DNA from: Thermoplasmata archaeon
Lineage (GTDB): Archaea > Thermoplasmatota > Thermoplasmata > Methanomassiliicoccales > Methanomethylophilaceae
NCBI GenBank assembly: GCA_015063125.1
Contig: SUTB01000001.1
Span: forward strand, 372,001-436,000
DNA: 64,000 bases
Direction of reading: 5' to 3'
Within the stretch, counting starts at the first letter, position 1, and every line of letters begins with the position of its first letter. Position numbers and translations under genes: made by a program. Of the stretch, positions 49,197 to 58,598 are shown piece by piece. The notes beneath the pieces were generated by a model. It searched no databases and was not told the DNA's origin. It saw only the letters and a list, made by a program, of their open reading frames with translations.

Positions 49197-49424
49197 ATGA
49201 AATGCATAACAAGCAGCACATATCCCGCGAAGGTCGTGAAGTCGGGAAAGGTCAAGTACGTGGCCATCCCGGCGAACGTCCTTCACAGGATGGGACTCGA
49301 GGAGGGAGACCTTCTCGACGTGACGATATCCTTCCCGAAGATGGAAGAATACGACATGGAGACCCTCAGGAGCCTGAGGGACACAGACAATACGAACAAG
49401 AGGAGCAGAAGAGAATCGGAATGA
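49197..49424 (+). CDS. AbrB/SpoVT-type DNA-binding protein
   Basis: 75 residues from ATG 49197, chosen over the in-frame GTG at 49179 because AGAGGT sits 7 nt upstream. AKVVKSGKVKYVAIPANVLH followed by RMGLEEGDLLDVTI is the swapped-hairpin AbrB fold (K-x-G-x-x-x-I-P...L-x-x-G-D). C-terminal acidic then basic tail. Small AbrB proteins act as dimeric transcription factors or antitoxins. It lies 58 nt upstream of the integrase and is likely its regulator. Confidence 0.78.
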   Translation: MKCITSSTYPAKVVKSGKVKYVAIPANVLHRMGLEEGDLLDVTISFPKMEEYDMETLRSLRDTDNTNKRSRRESE

Positions 49425-49482
49425 AATGTAACGGCCCGCCCGCGAGTGGAATCTTGAGCGGACCGACCACAGAGTAGATACT

Positions 49483-51087
49483 ATGGCAGTAGAAGTAAGG
49501 GAAAGAGTCTATTTAAACCCGAATATAAGGTCGGTAGACATCGTCGAAGAGTACGTCCTGGAGACAGGGACCTATTCTCAGACGGTAATCCAGACAGAGG
49601 ATCTGGAAGCATTTTTGGAACACCTGAGGGGCCTTAGGCTGTCCGAGAAGACGGTCAACGGCTACAGGAAGAGCGTGAACCTATGCATGTCCATGCTGAA
49701 CACGGGCATACACAATGTGAACGAGGACGAGTTCAGAGAATTGGCCGAAAGGCTTTATTCAACGAGGGAGCGCTCCTATGCGAAGAACATCATCACGAGA
49801 TTCGGCAGGTACTACAGGTTCTGCAACGGGATCGACCCGCCGGACATAGGGGACGGGAGAAGGACAATGGAATCTATAGGCTCTAAGGCCAATTCCATGT
49901 GCAACCTCCTCCCTGATAAGGTGGCCGAGTTCAGGGCATTCCTGTCGGAGGATCACACCGAGAGTACCGTCAACACGATAATCGACCACATCACCAGGTG
50001 CCTGATGATAATCTATACGGACAGAGGTTTCGTGGATATCCGGAAGATCGACGAGCAGACGATATTCGCTCTGGATAGGAAGCTGGAGGGCCTCAAATGG
50101 GATTACCGCAGGGCCATCCTCAGATCTCTGGGGGATTTCGTCTTCCATTTCACGGGGAACAATCCGTACTATCTGTTCATGGAGGATTCAGACAGGAGGA
50201 AGAAGAAAGAATGCCGTTTCGATCCTCAGGTCGACGAATATCTCGGAACGATCTGGAAGAGGAACAGGAAGAAGACCACGATCAGTTCCAAGAGGAAGAA
50301 CATCATCAGGATGGTGCGGATCATGGATGAGGTGTTCGGGGAGATCCCCTTGGAGGAAGTGAGCCCGTACCAGATCATGGACCTGAGATATCACTTCGAC
50401 GGGCTCAAGGACACAACGGTATACAAGTACGTGACCGATTTCTGCGATTTCATAGAGCACGTAACGGGTAACGACCTTCTCAGGCAATGCCAGTTCGAAT
50501 GGAACCTCGACGAGTCCGTGGAGAGGAAGTGGATATTCAGAGAGGAATGGGAGAAGCTGAAGGCCGAGGCGGATCCGATGGAACTGCTGATTCTGTTCCT
50601 CGGTGCTGGCCTGGGTCTGAGAAGGGCGGAGATAGCTGGAATACGGCTCCAGGATATCGAGGGCGACAGGCTCACGGTGTGGGGCAAAGGTGTCGGGAAA
50701 GGGAAGAAAGCGGTGTTCTCTCTGAGACCGAAGGTCAGGGAGGCTCTGGACAGATATCTGGAGATCAGGTCCAAGACTGTCTCGAGATACGGCGATTCAT
50801 CCGACGGCAGGCTGTTCATCAACGGTTCCAACTACAGGGGCAGGGCGATGACTCCCGATGCCATAGGGCAGATCGTGAGGAGGCTGGGGAAGAGGGTCGG
50901 GGTCGACCTGTCGACTCACAGTCTCCGCAGGTTCTTCTGCATGACGATGTATGACAGCAAGACGGACGAGTTCGTGATACAGAGGAAGATGCGTCACAGC
51001 AGCATCGAGATCACCCGCAACCACTACCTGTACGTGGATCCGAGGAAGATGGCTCTGGCCGACGATATGACTCAGGATGGCTTGTAA
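49483..51087 (+). CDS. Tyrosine recombinase (integrase), 534 aa
   Basis: Catalytic residues: Arg in GAGLGLRRAEIAGIRL (about 377), H-x-L-R in THSLRRFFCMTMY (about 477-480), H/R in KMRHSSIEITRNHYLYV with the nucleophilic Tyr near 515. The catalytic domain starts at about 340. The 340-residue N-terminal part is long for the family and seems to contain two core-binding modules (SEKTVNGYRKSVNLCMSMLN and SSKRKNIIRMVRIMDEVFGE). Ends with TAA. It marks the right side of the accessory region; the next gene is core. I could not find the attachment site. Confidence 0.82.
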   Translation: MAVEVRERVYLNPNIRSVDIVEEYVLETGTYSQTVIQTEDLEAFLEHLRGLRLSEKTVNGYRKSVNLCMSMLNTGIHNVNEDEFRELAERLYSTRERSYAKNIITRFGRYYRFCNGIDPPDIGDGRRTMESIGSKANSMCNLLPDKVAEFRAFLSEDHTESTVNTIIDHITRCLMIIYTDRGFVDIRKIDEQTIFALDRKLEGLKWDYRRAILRSLGDFVFHFTGNNPYYLFMEDSDRRKKKECRFDPQVDEYLGTIWKRNRKKTTISSKRKNIIRMVRIMDEVFGEIPLEEVSPYQIMDLRYHFDGLKDTTVYKYVTDFCDFIEHVTGNDLLRQCQFEWNLDESVERKWIFREEWEKLKAEADPMELLILFLGAGLGLRRAEIAGIRLQDIEGDRLTVWGKGVGKGKKAVFSLRPKVREALDRYLEIRSKTVSRYGDSSDGRLFINGSNYRGRAMTPDAIGQIVRRLGKRVGVDLSTHSLRRFFCMTMYDSKTDEFVIQRKMRHSSIEITRNHYLYVDPRKMALADDMTQDGL

Positions 51088-51218
51088 CTTAAACAAATTA
51101 CGAACCGCAGAGATGGGACTGCGGGATTAATATATCACAAACTTCTCTTTACTTTTGGAATGTTGAGGATGGCGATTCATCCGTTTGCATTCATATATGG
51201 CTGATTAGAAATGGATTT

Positions 51219-51237
51219 CCGACCCCGGAGGGGTCGG
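51219..51237 (-). terminator. Terminator of the parvulin gene
   Basis: 8-bp stem CCGACCCC, loop GGA, GGGGTCGG, 9 nt beyond the stop of the minus-strand parvulin gene. Confidence 0.7.
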
Positions 51238-51246
51238 TAAAGTGGT

Positions 51247-51528
51247 TCATTTCTGATCGTTGATCATTATTATATGGTAGCCGAATTCCGTCTTGACGGG
51301 TCCGACGACCTGGCCTTTCTGTCCTTCGAAGCATGCCTTCTCGAATTCGGGGACCATCTCGCCTTTGCCGAACCATCCCAGGTTGCCACCCTTGGACTTG
51401 CTGGGGCACTTGGAGAACCTCTTCGCCAGTCCCGCGAAGTCCTCGCCCTTGGAAAGGCGAATCATGATTCCTTCTGCGTCCCTGGCGTTGGATACCAGTA
51501 TGTGTGATGCATTGACTGATTTGACCAT
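51247..51528 (-). CDS. Parvulin-type peptidyl-prolyl isomerase
   Basis: 93 residues, full-length for single-domain parvulins. NASHILVS (HxxH/S strand), FAGLAKRFSKCPSKSKGGNL, GWFGKGEMVPEFEKACF and KTEFGYHIIMI are the conserved PpiC blocks. Catalyses cis-trans isomerisation of peptidyl-prolyl bonds in the cytoplasm. First core gene to the right of the integrase. Confidence 0.9.
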   Translation of the reverse strand: MVKSVNASHILVSNARDAEGIMIRLSKGEDFAGLAKRFSKCPSKSKGGNLGWFGKGEMVPEFEKACFEGQKGQVVGPVKTEFGYHIIMINDQK

Positions 51529-51553
51529 GATGCATGCATCCCCTTCTAGTATA

Positions 51554-53089
51554 TCAGGGCGACGGGATGATTTCGGTCAGCTTCTTGTCGACATGGCCGA
51601 CGATCCACCAGACGGGCTTCATGGCTGAGGCGCAGCTGCTGCCGTGTGAGCATACCGAGAAGTATTTGACCTCGGTGAACAGCGATTCAACCACACGGAC
51701 GAAGTTCTCCTCTCCGTTGTCTATGAGGAATTGGCGCACATCATCGTCACCGAGCTTGGGGCTCACCAGATCCGATTTGGTCGCGACGACTGCGAAAGGA
51801 ACGTCAGTGACGGTGCCGGGACCGATGTTCCTGATGGTTGTGTAGATGTAATGGAAGCAGTCGAAGACGTCGTGGGGCATCTCCCTCTTGACCTCCCTGT
51901 TGAAGGACATGGGATCGAATGTGAAGATGAATCCGTTGGTGTAGTTGTAGTACTCCTCGAAGATGACCTTGTTGACCGAGGGCTGGAATTCGACTCCGGA
52001 GATATCGTTGAAGATGATCTCCCTGTCCTGCAGTCCTAGGGACCTCAGGAATATGACCTGTGAATCCTGCTCTCCGGGGATGGTCCTCGGAGCGTAGTCC
52101 TTGGCTGCTATGGCATCCTTGGACAGTCCCGCTGACGGGCTGTCCACGGTTATGTCCACGATCCTGGCGTTATGCGTTATCGTCTCGACGGCCGCCAGCA
52201 TGAGCGAGGTCTTCCCGGTTCCTGTTCCCCCTATGAAGGAGATGGTTATGGGCAGTGCCTCTCTTGTCTGGATCTGCTTCCTGCAGTGGGGGCAGAGCGT
52301 AGTGAGGTTGCCTCTCTTTCCGCTCTCGCATGATATGTCATGGCCTTTGTTGCAGGTGTGATACTTGTACCCATAGATGTTAGGAACAGGATAGTCCAGC
52401 AGCAATCCGCATCTGCATTTCACGATAGGCCTGTCGAAGGCCATCTTACAGTGGGGGCAGACACCGTACTCGGTGTTCTTCTTGTACTCCTTCTCCTCTT
52501 TCTTGGCGTAGGTGTTGATCTTCGACGAGATCACCATCTTCGCTACCAGGAATGGGATGATGAGATAGATCGAGATCATGATCGACCAGGGCAGGTACAT
52601 GAATATGGGCAGTATCGGCAGTATGACCAACGGTTTGGACTTGTTCCAAGCTCCGATGATGAGTCCCCAGGGCTGAAGCACGCACTTGAGGAGCGCACGG
52701 GGTCTGTGGGTCCAGAGGTATTGCGCCGGGTTGGTGTCGCCGCTGCAGTCATTTATCGACTTGGACATGAAACCGAACGCGGCCAGAATGAATCCGAAGA
52801 GGATCATGACCATCTTGATGTAGAACGCTACACCGCCGAGGCCAGGCACATAGCCCAATAAGGTGTCCAAGACAGTTTCGTAAAGGCCTTTCTCCATCGA
52901 TAAGGAATCGATAAGTGCCTTGGTCAGATCTATGCCCAGATTGTCCAGGCCCATAGGCGCGAATATGAAGATATGTATGCTGTGGTCCCCTACCACATAG
53001 TTCTGCAGCGTCAGAAAGAAGCAGAGTCCAGCATACACGAGTGCAATTGCTGAGACGACCGATGAGATCGTCTTGTTCATCCCATTCAT
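51554..53089 (-). CDS. Membrane protein with zinc ribbons and a P-loop GTPase-like domain
   Basis: 511 residues. N-terminal hydrophobic helices (1-30 and about 80-110, 160-190), two zinc ribbons (CPHCKMAFDRPIVKCRCG, HTCNKGH...LCPHCRKQ), then from about 280 a P-loop domain: FIGGTGTGKTSLMLAA (Walker A), DREIIFNDISGVEF (Walker B-like), FIFTFDPMSF and VVATKSDLV (an NKxD-like TKSD). This resembles the TRAFAC-clade GTPase-like domain described in membrane proteins of archaea and bacteria. Role unknown, possibly signalling or trafficking at the membrane. Confidence 0.72.
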   Translation of the reverse strand: MNGMNKTISSVVSAIALVYAGLCFFLTLQNYVVGDHSIHIFIFAPMGLDNLGIDLTKALIDSLSMEKGLYETVLDTLLGYVPGLGGVAFYIKMVMILFGFILAAFGFMSKSINDCSGDTNPAQYLWTHRPRALLKCVLQPWGLIIGAWNKSKPLVILPILPIFMYLPWSIMISIYLIIPFLVAKMVISSKINTYAKKEEKEYKKNTEYGVCPHCKMAFDRPIVKCRCGLLLDYPVPNIYGYKYHTCNKGHDISCESGKRGNLTTLCPHCRKQIQTREALPITISFIGGTGTGKTSLMLAAVETITHNARIVDITVDSPSAGLSKDAIAAKDYAPRTIPGEQDSQVIFLRSLGLQDREIIFNDISGVEFQPSVNKVIFEEYYNYTNGFIFTFDPMSFNREVKREMPHDVFDCFHYIYTTIRNIGPGTVTDVPFAVVATKSDLVSPKLGDDDVRQFLIDNGEENFVRVVESLFTEVKYFSVCSHGSSCASAMKPVWWIVGHVDKKLTEIIPSP

Positions 53090-53136
53090 GCGTTCTGTAT
53101 TAGGGAGGGAGTTTATATTAGGTGGGTGAGGTCGGT

Positions 53137-54153
53137 TCAGGGTCTCTCAACAGAACCGTCGGGTCTGTGCAGTTCCCTGCCCATCTCTATGGGGTTGGTG
53201 ACGTCCATGATCTTCCAGGGCCATTCCTGGAATTCGTTGATCCTGATCTCATCCATGGACTTCCTGACTGTGTCGAGATCCTCCAGGATGACCGGTCCGA
53301 ATGCCGCCTGCTTCTCGCCGATGGGTTTCCCTTCGAGTATCCAGATCTCGGATTCCTCTTCGCCGTTCACCACTCTCAGATCGGTGTTCGGTTTCATCTT
53401 GAACCTGAGGTTCGGCTTCACCTGAGTCCCGTCCAGGTCGATGGTCTTTCCGGAAAGGTAGTACAAGTTGCGTCCGATATCCCCATCCAGCTTATCCAGC
53501 TCGAATACGGATCCGGGCTGCATGATGACCTTCATGATCCTGACGGAGTTCTCCGCCTTGGCCCAGGAGCCCTCATTGGGAGAGTACAGGGATTTGCCGC
53601 AGTATTCGCCGCAGTACAGAGTCACCGTCACGCCATCCTTCTCGATAACAGGGACGGATTCGGACCATGTGTTATTCACCTGGATGCCCTTGTTCTTCCT
53701 GTCGATCGGGATGTTTACCATGATCTGCGTGATGTGTACCGGATTGTTGTTCTCCTGGTCCAGAAGGGGATACATCTCACAGTGCTCATACCTGCTCGAT
53801 GCTAACGTCCACTGTATGTCTCCGTTGCCGTAGCGCCCATAGTTCTTCTCTGTATCGAAGTGGTCCACGAAACCTTTCTCCGCTATCGATATGGTCTCGT
53901 AGCCCCAGTGGGCGTGCATAGGGAATCCCGGAACCACCCTGCCGTGGTACATCCTGAATCCGTACCTCTCCTGATAGTCCCTGCCGAGGTTCCTGCCCCT
54001 TATCATCTCCAGCGGGGGAGCCATCTGTGCGTTGCCCTTGGGATACTCATCGTGGTGGTGCGAGACGAATGTGAAAGGATCGTCACCGGACCAGTGGATG
54101 TTGATATCCACGATTTTCTGGACCGTTTTGGGCTTCTTCGATAGCAGGAACAT
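53137..54153 (-). CDS. Pirin-like cupin protein
   Basis: 338 residues. The double cupin with PMHAHWGYETISIAEKGFVD, DTEKNYGRYGNGDIQWTLAS and RYEHCEMYPL corresponds to the pirin metal site (HxHxxxET...H...GDxQWM...xHxE). Longer than typical pirins (about 230-290 aa) owing to a C-terminal extension. Pirins are Fe-dependent cytoplasmic proteins with regulatory or quercetinase activity; the substrate is unknown here. Confidence 0.78.
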   Translation of the reverse strand: MFLLSKKPKTVQKIVDINIHWSGDDPFTFVSHHHDEYPKGNAQMAPPLEMIRGRNLGRDYQERYGFRMYHGRVVPGFPMHAHWGYETISIAEKGFVDHFDTEKNYGRYGNGDIQWTLASSRYEHCEMYPLLDQENNNPVHITQIMVNIPIDRKNKGIQVNNTWSESVPVIEKDGVTVTLYCGEYCGKSLYSPNEGSWAKAENSVRIMKVIMQPGSVFELDKLDGDIGRNLYYLSGKTIDLDGTQVKPNLRFKMKPNTDLRVVNGEEESEIWILEGKPIGEKQAAFGPVILEDLDTVRKSMDEIRINEFQEWPWKIMDVTNPIEMGRELHRPDGSVERP

Positions 54154-54214
54154 GACAACCGCATGAACTATTCAGGATAAATCCGTTGTCGCTGGACCAA
54201 GGAAATGGAAGGGA

Positions 54215-55237
54215 TCAGTCGAGGTTGTAGTAGGTGCGTCTGCCGTCCATGTTGATCCTCTCAAGCCCCATCCTGGAATCGATCTCCTCGAGGATGGAGA
54301 CGAGGCTGTCGCGGTCATCGGTCTCCGTGGCGAGTCTGAGCCTGTATTCGCGGCAGCGGTGGCAACCGGAGACGAACTTCGGCGCTATGCTCCTAAGTTT
54401 CCTGATCCCGGTATCCTCACCCTTCTCCGCTATGATGGCATCCGCCAGCTGTATGCACCATTCGATCTGCTGGTGGACGGTGGGATTCTCCAATCTTTTC
54501 CCGGTTTTGTAGAACTCGTCTATCTGGGTGCAGAGGAAGGGATTGCCTACCCCTCCTCTTGCGACCATCACGGCAGTGGCCTTTGTCTTCTCCATCGCGT
54601 CGACGGCATCGTCCAGCAGATAGATGTTGCCTGATATGATCAGCGGCACGGACATATGTTCCTGCAGTCCTGCGATGGTTTCGAAATCAGGTTTCCCGCT
54701 GTATCCCTGGTCTTTGGTGCGAGCATGCACGGTGATGGCATCCACATCAGCGGATTCCAGTTCCGAGATGACATCCACGTAGTTCATATGTCCACGGTCT
54801 GAACCGAGGCGGATCTTCGCAGTGACCGGTTTTCCGGTGAGTTCCTTCACCTTCCTCATGATCTCACCGCACAGTTCCGGATCCTTCATCAGTACCGATC
54901 CAGCTCCGCTGTGCAGTATCTTGTGAACCGGACATCCCATGTTGATGTCGAAGAAATCAATGTTCTCGTTGTGATCCAGGGCCTTGACGGCAGCCTTGGC
55001 GATGTCATCCGAGGAATGGCCGAAGAGCTGGAGTCCAGTAGGATAGTTCCTTCCGAACTCGACGTATTCGGATGTTTTGAGATCAGAGTTAAGAAGACCG
55101 ACAGCAGACGTCATCTCCGTCATCGATACGGCAACCCCGAAGGGTTTCATGAAGTCCCTGTAACTGCTGGATGTGTATCCAGACATCGGCCCCAGCACCA
55201 CTGGGCCATCGATCCCGATATCTCCGATCTTCCACAT
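54215..55237 (-). CDS. dus: tRNA-dihydrouridine synthase
   Basis: 340 residues. Starts MWKIGDIGIDGPVVLGPMSG YT; FMN-binding TIM barrel with DINMGCPVHKIL and the catalytic Cys of the GCP motif, SGAGSVLMKDP, KIRLG, ITVHARTKDQGYSG, ISGNIY and MVARGGVGNPFL. These are the DUS signature blocks. Reduces uridines in tRNA D-loops using flavin. Downstream gene on the same strand follows within 10 nt in the transcription order (NIF3-like gene upstream at 55242). Confidence 0.9.
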   Translation of the reverse strand: MWKIGDIGIDGPVVLGPMSGYTSSSYRDFMKPFGVAVSMTEMTSAVGLLNSDLKTSEYVEFGRNYPTGLQLFGHSSDDIAKAAVKALDHNENIDFFDINMGCPVHKILHSGAGSVLMKDPELCGEIMRKVKELTGKPVTAKIRLGSDRGHMNYVDVISELESADVDAITVHARTKDQGYSGKPDFETIAGLQEHMSVPLIISGNIYLLDDAVDAMEKTKATAVMVARGGVGNPFLCTQIDEFYKTGKRLENPTVHQQIEWCIQLADAIIAEKGEDTGIRKLRSIAPKFVSGCHRCREYRLRLATETDDRDSLVSILEEIDSRMGLERINMDGRRTYYNLD

Positions 55238-55241
55238 CGTA

Positions 55242-56204
55242 TCAGTTTCTGCTGAAGCGTGTGAAGCCGGAGCAGGGAATCACTTCGATGCCCTCCTTCT
55301 CCCACAGGTCGCATATTAGGTTGACACCTATGGAGTCGGAGCACATGTGGCCTGAGATCACCAGGTTGATGCCTGCCTCCTTGGCAGCATCGTAATGCTC
55401 ATCAGGATAGTGCATCGCAACGATGGTGTTAACTCCTGCATCGGCGAGGGACTTGTAGGTCTCTTTGGAGAACGAGGTGCCTCCGTTCATCTTCACCATG
55501 ATCTTACCGCATTCATCCTCCGGAGATCCTCTCAGTATGATGGGCGGACTGTTGCATCTGGTCGCTTCGCGTGCCTCGGGTTCCTTTAGAAGTGAATCGA
55601 TGATATCTCCGAGGGTTGCGGGCTGTTCCTCCCTCATCTTGTTGACCATGAACTCCTCCACCATGTTGTCGGCGGGAGCGTGTATGTTGAACAGCGGGAT
55701 GTCCAGTATTCTGGCGGCATCAGCGGCCTGGTTGTAGTTGTATCCCTGCATCCCTCTCAGGACGTGTTCCATCCTGTCCTTCACCAGTTCATAGGCCTTG
55801 TCCTTCGGTACGCCCATGTTCTCGAACATGGCAGTCATCTGCATCATGACTTCGGGGAAGCATGTCTTCGAGGTCCCCAACGGGTGATGGGCGACGACCG
55901 CATCGATCCTTTCCCCTCTCTCCCTGAGCCTGTCTGCTAGGAGTATCTCGGAAGGAGTTATGTCGATCCCCCACATGAAGCGTTCGGCATCCAGTTCCTT
56001 GGCCTTCTCGGCACCGACTGAGAACCTTGAATCCGCATAGGGATTCCACAGCCTTTCCTGGTCGAACAGCTCCTTGAAGCCGTCGGACATGGACTCATAG
56101 CATTCTCTGGCGTCCGAAAGGATCCTCTGAACTTCTTCCCGAGGACGCAGGTCCCTCTTCATCCCGGCTTCGACGCCCATCCTGTAGGCCTCGTAGATCT
56201 TCAT
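55242..56204 (-). CDS. NIF3-like metal-binding protein
   Basis: 320 residues from ATG 56202-56204 (MKIYEAYRMGVEAGMKRDLR); the frame extends 48 codons further upstream but that part lies in the promoter region. IDAVVAHHPLG carries the conserved HH metal motif of the NIF3/YbgI family, FNIHAPADN gives the second site and ISGHMCSDS the C-terminal one. Proteins of this family bind two metals; some are GTP cyclohydrolase-like, function generally unclear. Ends 4 nt from the dus start, so the two are co-transcribed. Confidence 0.78.
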   Translation of the reverse strand: MKIYEAYRMGVEAGMKRDLRPREEVQRILSDARECYESMSDGFKELFDQERLWNPYADSRFSVGAEKAKELDAERFMWGIDITPSEILLADRLRERGERIDAVVAHHPLGTSKTCFPEVMMQMTAMFENMGVPKDKAYELVKDRMEHVLRGMQGYNYNQAADAARILDIPLFNIHAPADNMVEEFMVNKMREEQPATLGDIIDSLLKEPEAREATRCNSPPIILRGSPEDECGKIMVKMNGGTSFSKETYKSLADAGVNTIVAMHYPDEHYDAAKEAGINLVISGHMCSDSIGVNLICDLWEKEGIEVIPCSGFTRFSRN

Positions 56205-56301
56205 GTGCTCTGGAATGGGCAAGAACCGTTTATAGCTTGGCTTGTGCTCTAAAATATTATAATAACGTCCAGCGATACACACTTCCGTAACAGGTGAGCG
56301 T

Positions 56302-57453
56302 ATGTCCAAGACGTATGAGCAGATTAACGAGAAGATCCGTTCCGGCAAGGCGGTGGTCTACACCGCAGAGGAGGTCATCGACCTCGTTAGGAAGAAAGGA
56401 TCCGAGAAGGCAGCTGAAGAGGTAGATGTTGTAACCACCGGAACCTTCGGCGCCATGTGTTCATCCGGAGCATTTCTCAACTTCGGACATGCAACCCCGC
56501 CCATACGCATGGCAGAGATAAGACTCAACGACGTCCAGGTGGACGGAGGTCTGGCCGCAGTGGACACGTTCATCGGTGCCACAGCCACGGTACCGGGAGC
56601 CGCCGGAGGGTACGGAGGAGCTCACGTCATCGAGGACCTCATCGCAGGTAAGAAGATCCATCTCCATGCGTGGGGACCTGGAACCGACTGCTATGTGAGG
56701 AAGGATATCGATACCTACATCACCCTCGATGACATCAACGACGCATACCTGTACAATCCCCGCAACTGTTATCAGAACTACGGGGTGGCAACCAACACTT
56801 CGGACAAGACCATCTACACCTACATGGGAAAGCTTCTTCCCAAGATGAAGAACGCTTCCTACAGTTCCGCCGGACAGCTGTCCCCGTTGCTGAACGATCC
56901 CCATCTGGAGACCATCGGAATGGGAACGAGGATCTTCCTAGGGGGAGGAGAGGGATACGTGGCCTGGCCCGGAACACAGTTCAAGACCAATGTCGAGGAG
57001 GTCAACGGAGTCCCGATCGCAGGTTCCAGGACGCTTGCTCTGATCGGCGACATGAAGCAGATGGACTCCAAGTACGTCCGCGGACTGGACATCACCGGAT
57101 ACGGAGTCTCCATGGCAGTCGGTATCGGTGTACCGATACCAATCCTCAACAAAGGCATCATCGAGCGTTGCGCCATATCCGACGACATGATCTTCGCGGA
57201 CATGGTGGACTACAGCCAGCCCATCGACAGGCCGCCCATGGCCAGATACAGCTACGCACAGCTCAGGTCGGGCAAGGTGGAGTACGAGGGCAAGACCATC
57301 AGGACATCATCCATGTCCTCCTACGCCGGCGCGAAGGAGGTGGCGGCGAAGCTGAAGGATTGGATAGAGCACGGCGAGTTCCTGCTCAACCAGCCCTGTC
57401 TTTCGTTCCCAACGGATGTGAAGCTCAAGAAACTACAGGAGAGGGGGTGCTGA
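56302..57453 (+). CDS. Homocysteine biosynthesis protein (DUF39, MA1821 type)
   Basis: 383 residues. TTGTFGAMCSSGAFLNFGHA, RLNDVQVDGGLAAVDTFIGA, YGGAHVIEDLIAGKKIHLHA and GMGTRIFLGGGEGYVAWPGT are the DUF39 blocks. In methanogens this protein, with its ferredoxin-type partner, makes homocysteine from aspartate semialdehyde and sulfide. Conserved Cys in MCSSGAF is the probable sulfur-carrying residue. One nucleotide separates it from the partner gene at 57455. Confidence 0.9.
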   Translation: MSKTYEQINEKIRSGKAVVYTAEEVIDLVRKKGSEKAAEEVDVVTTGTFGAMCSSGAFLNFGHATPPIRMAEIRLNDVQVDGGLAAVDTFIGATATVPGAAGGYGGAHVIEDLIAGKKIHLHAWGPGTDCYVRKDIDTYITLDDINDAYLYNPRNCYQNYGVATNTSDKTIYTYMGKLLPKMKNASYSSAGQLSPLLNDPHLETIGMGTRIFLGGGEGYVAWPGTQFKTNVEEVNGVPIAGSRTLALIGDMKQMDSKYVRGLDITGYGVSMAVGIGVPIPILNKGIIERCAISDDMIFADMVDYSQPIDRPPMARYSYAQLRSGKVEYEGKTIRTSSMSSYAGAKEVAAKLKDWIEHGEFLLNQPCLSFPTDVKLKKLQERGC

Positions 57454-57454
57454 A

Positions 57455-57859
57455 ATGGATAAGAAGTACAAGATCGAGTTCGACGACACCAACGTCCAGC
57501 AGTCCGTCGCTTACATTCTAGTCACGGAGTTCGACCTCAAGCCGAACGTCCTGAAGGCCGAGATCGACGGAGACGGAAGCGGAGTCATGATCCTGGCCCT
57601 TGAGGGGGATGAATCGAAGCTCAAGGCAGCAGAGAACAGGCTCAGGGATGAAGGCTTCACCATCAGCGAGATGGCAAAGCGCATCTCCCGTGACGAGGAC
57701 AAATGCTGGAGCTGCGGCGCATGCGTCTCCATCTGCCCGGTCATGTGTTTCGAATTGGACCCTATCACCTGGGAGCTCAAGATCGATAACAGCAAGTGCA
57801 TCTCCTGCGGATCCTGCATCAACGCCTGTTCCGTCCACGCTCTGAGCCTCCACATATGA
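57455..57859 (+). CDS. NIL-domain 2[4Fe-4S] ferredoxin (MA1822 type)
   Basis: 134 residues. N-terminal NIL ligand-binding domain (1-75) and two 4Fe-4S motifs: CWSCGACVSICPVMCFE and CISCGSCINACSVHAL. Acts with the DUF39 protein encoded just upstream in sulfide assimilation to homocysteine, probably supplying electrons. Its TGA overlaps the start of the UPF0280 gene (ATGA), so the three form one operon. Confidence 0.9.
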   Translation: MDKKYKIEFDDTNVQQSVAYILVTEFDLKPNVLKAEIDGDGSGVMILALEGDESKLKAAENRLRDEGFTISEMAKRISRDEDKCWSCGACVSICPVMCFELDPITWELKIDNSKCISCGSCINACSVHALSLHI

Positions 57860-58551
57860 GGACAACATTCCGGTACAAGGAGACGATCGTCACAATCGTC
57901 TGTGAACAAGAATTCGTCAAGGTTGCCAAGGATGCCATATTCGAGGCGAGGTCGATCATTGAATCGAAGGTCGCGGCCGATCCTTTCTTCCAGCTTACCT
58001 ACGACCCCTATCCAGTCGATCCCGGGGATGATGAGCTGATAAGGAGGATGTCTTCCGCATCCGTTCTCTCGGGTGTGGGGCCGTTCGCCGGAGTCGCCGG
58101 TGCTGTAGCTGTTCATGCTGTCGAGATGATGAGGGACGCTGGGGCTTCCGAGGCCATTGTCGAGAATGGAGGCGATATAGCATTCCTTTCGGACAGGACC
58201 GTACCCATAGGACTCTTCGCCGACCACCCTGTGCTCAAGGATGTGGCTTTCAACATATCATCCGAGGGGATAACAGGCATATGCTCCTCATCCGCAAAGA
58301 TCGGGCCGTCGGTCTCCCTTGGGAACTCCAATGTGTGCACCGTATTCTCGGACGATGTCATCTTGGCGGATTGCTGTGCAACGGCACTGGGCAACCTCGT
58401 TAAGGACGAAACGTCTCTGGCGGAATCGCTAGAAACCATTGGTTCCATCGAAGGCGTCAAAGGATGCCTCGCATGTGTGGGCGACAAGGTCGCGATGTTC
58501 GGAGACGTGCCTGAGATGATTAAATCCAAGGTCAATGTGGGCCAGTCATAA
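57856..58551 (+). CDS. UPF0280 family protein
   Basis: 231 residues, start ATG overlapping the previous stop. MRTTFRYKETIVTIVCEQEF, SGVGPFAGVAGAVAVHAVEM, AIVENGGDIAF and ATALGNLV are UPF0280 hallmarks; the fold is related to ApbE-type proteins. In methanogens it clusters with the homocysteine genes as here, which hints at a role in sulfur metabolism or flavin/thiol transfer, not proven. Confidence 0.87.
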   Translation: MRTTFRYKETIVTIVCEQEFVKVAKDAIFEARSIIESKVAADPFFQLTYDPYPVDPGDDELIRRMSSASVLSGVGPFAGVAGAVAVHAVEMMRDAGASEAIVENGGDIAFLSDRTVPIGLFADHPVLKDVAFNISSEGITGICSSSAKIGPSVSLGNSNVCTVFSDDVILADCCATALGNLVKDETSLAESLETIGSIEGVKGCLACVGDKVAMFGDVPEMIKSKVNVGQS

Positions 58552-58598
58552 AGGGAAAACTAAATACCTCTATGTTCTCAAAAGGACGAGGTTACAAT

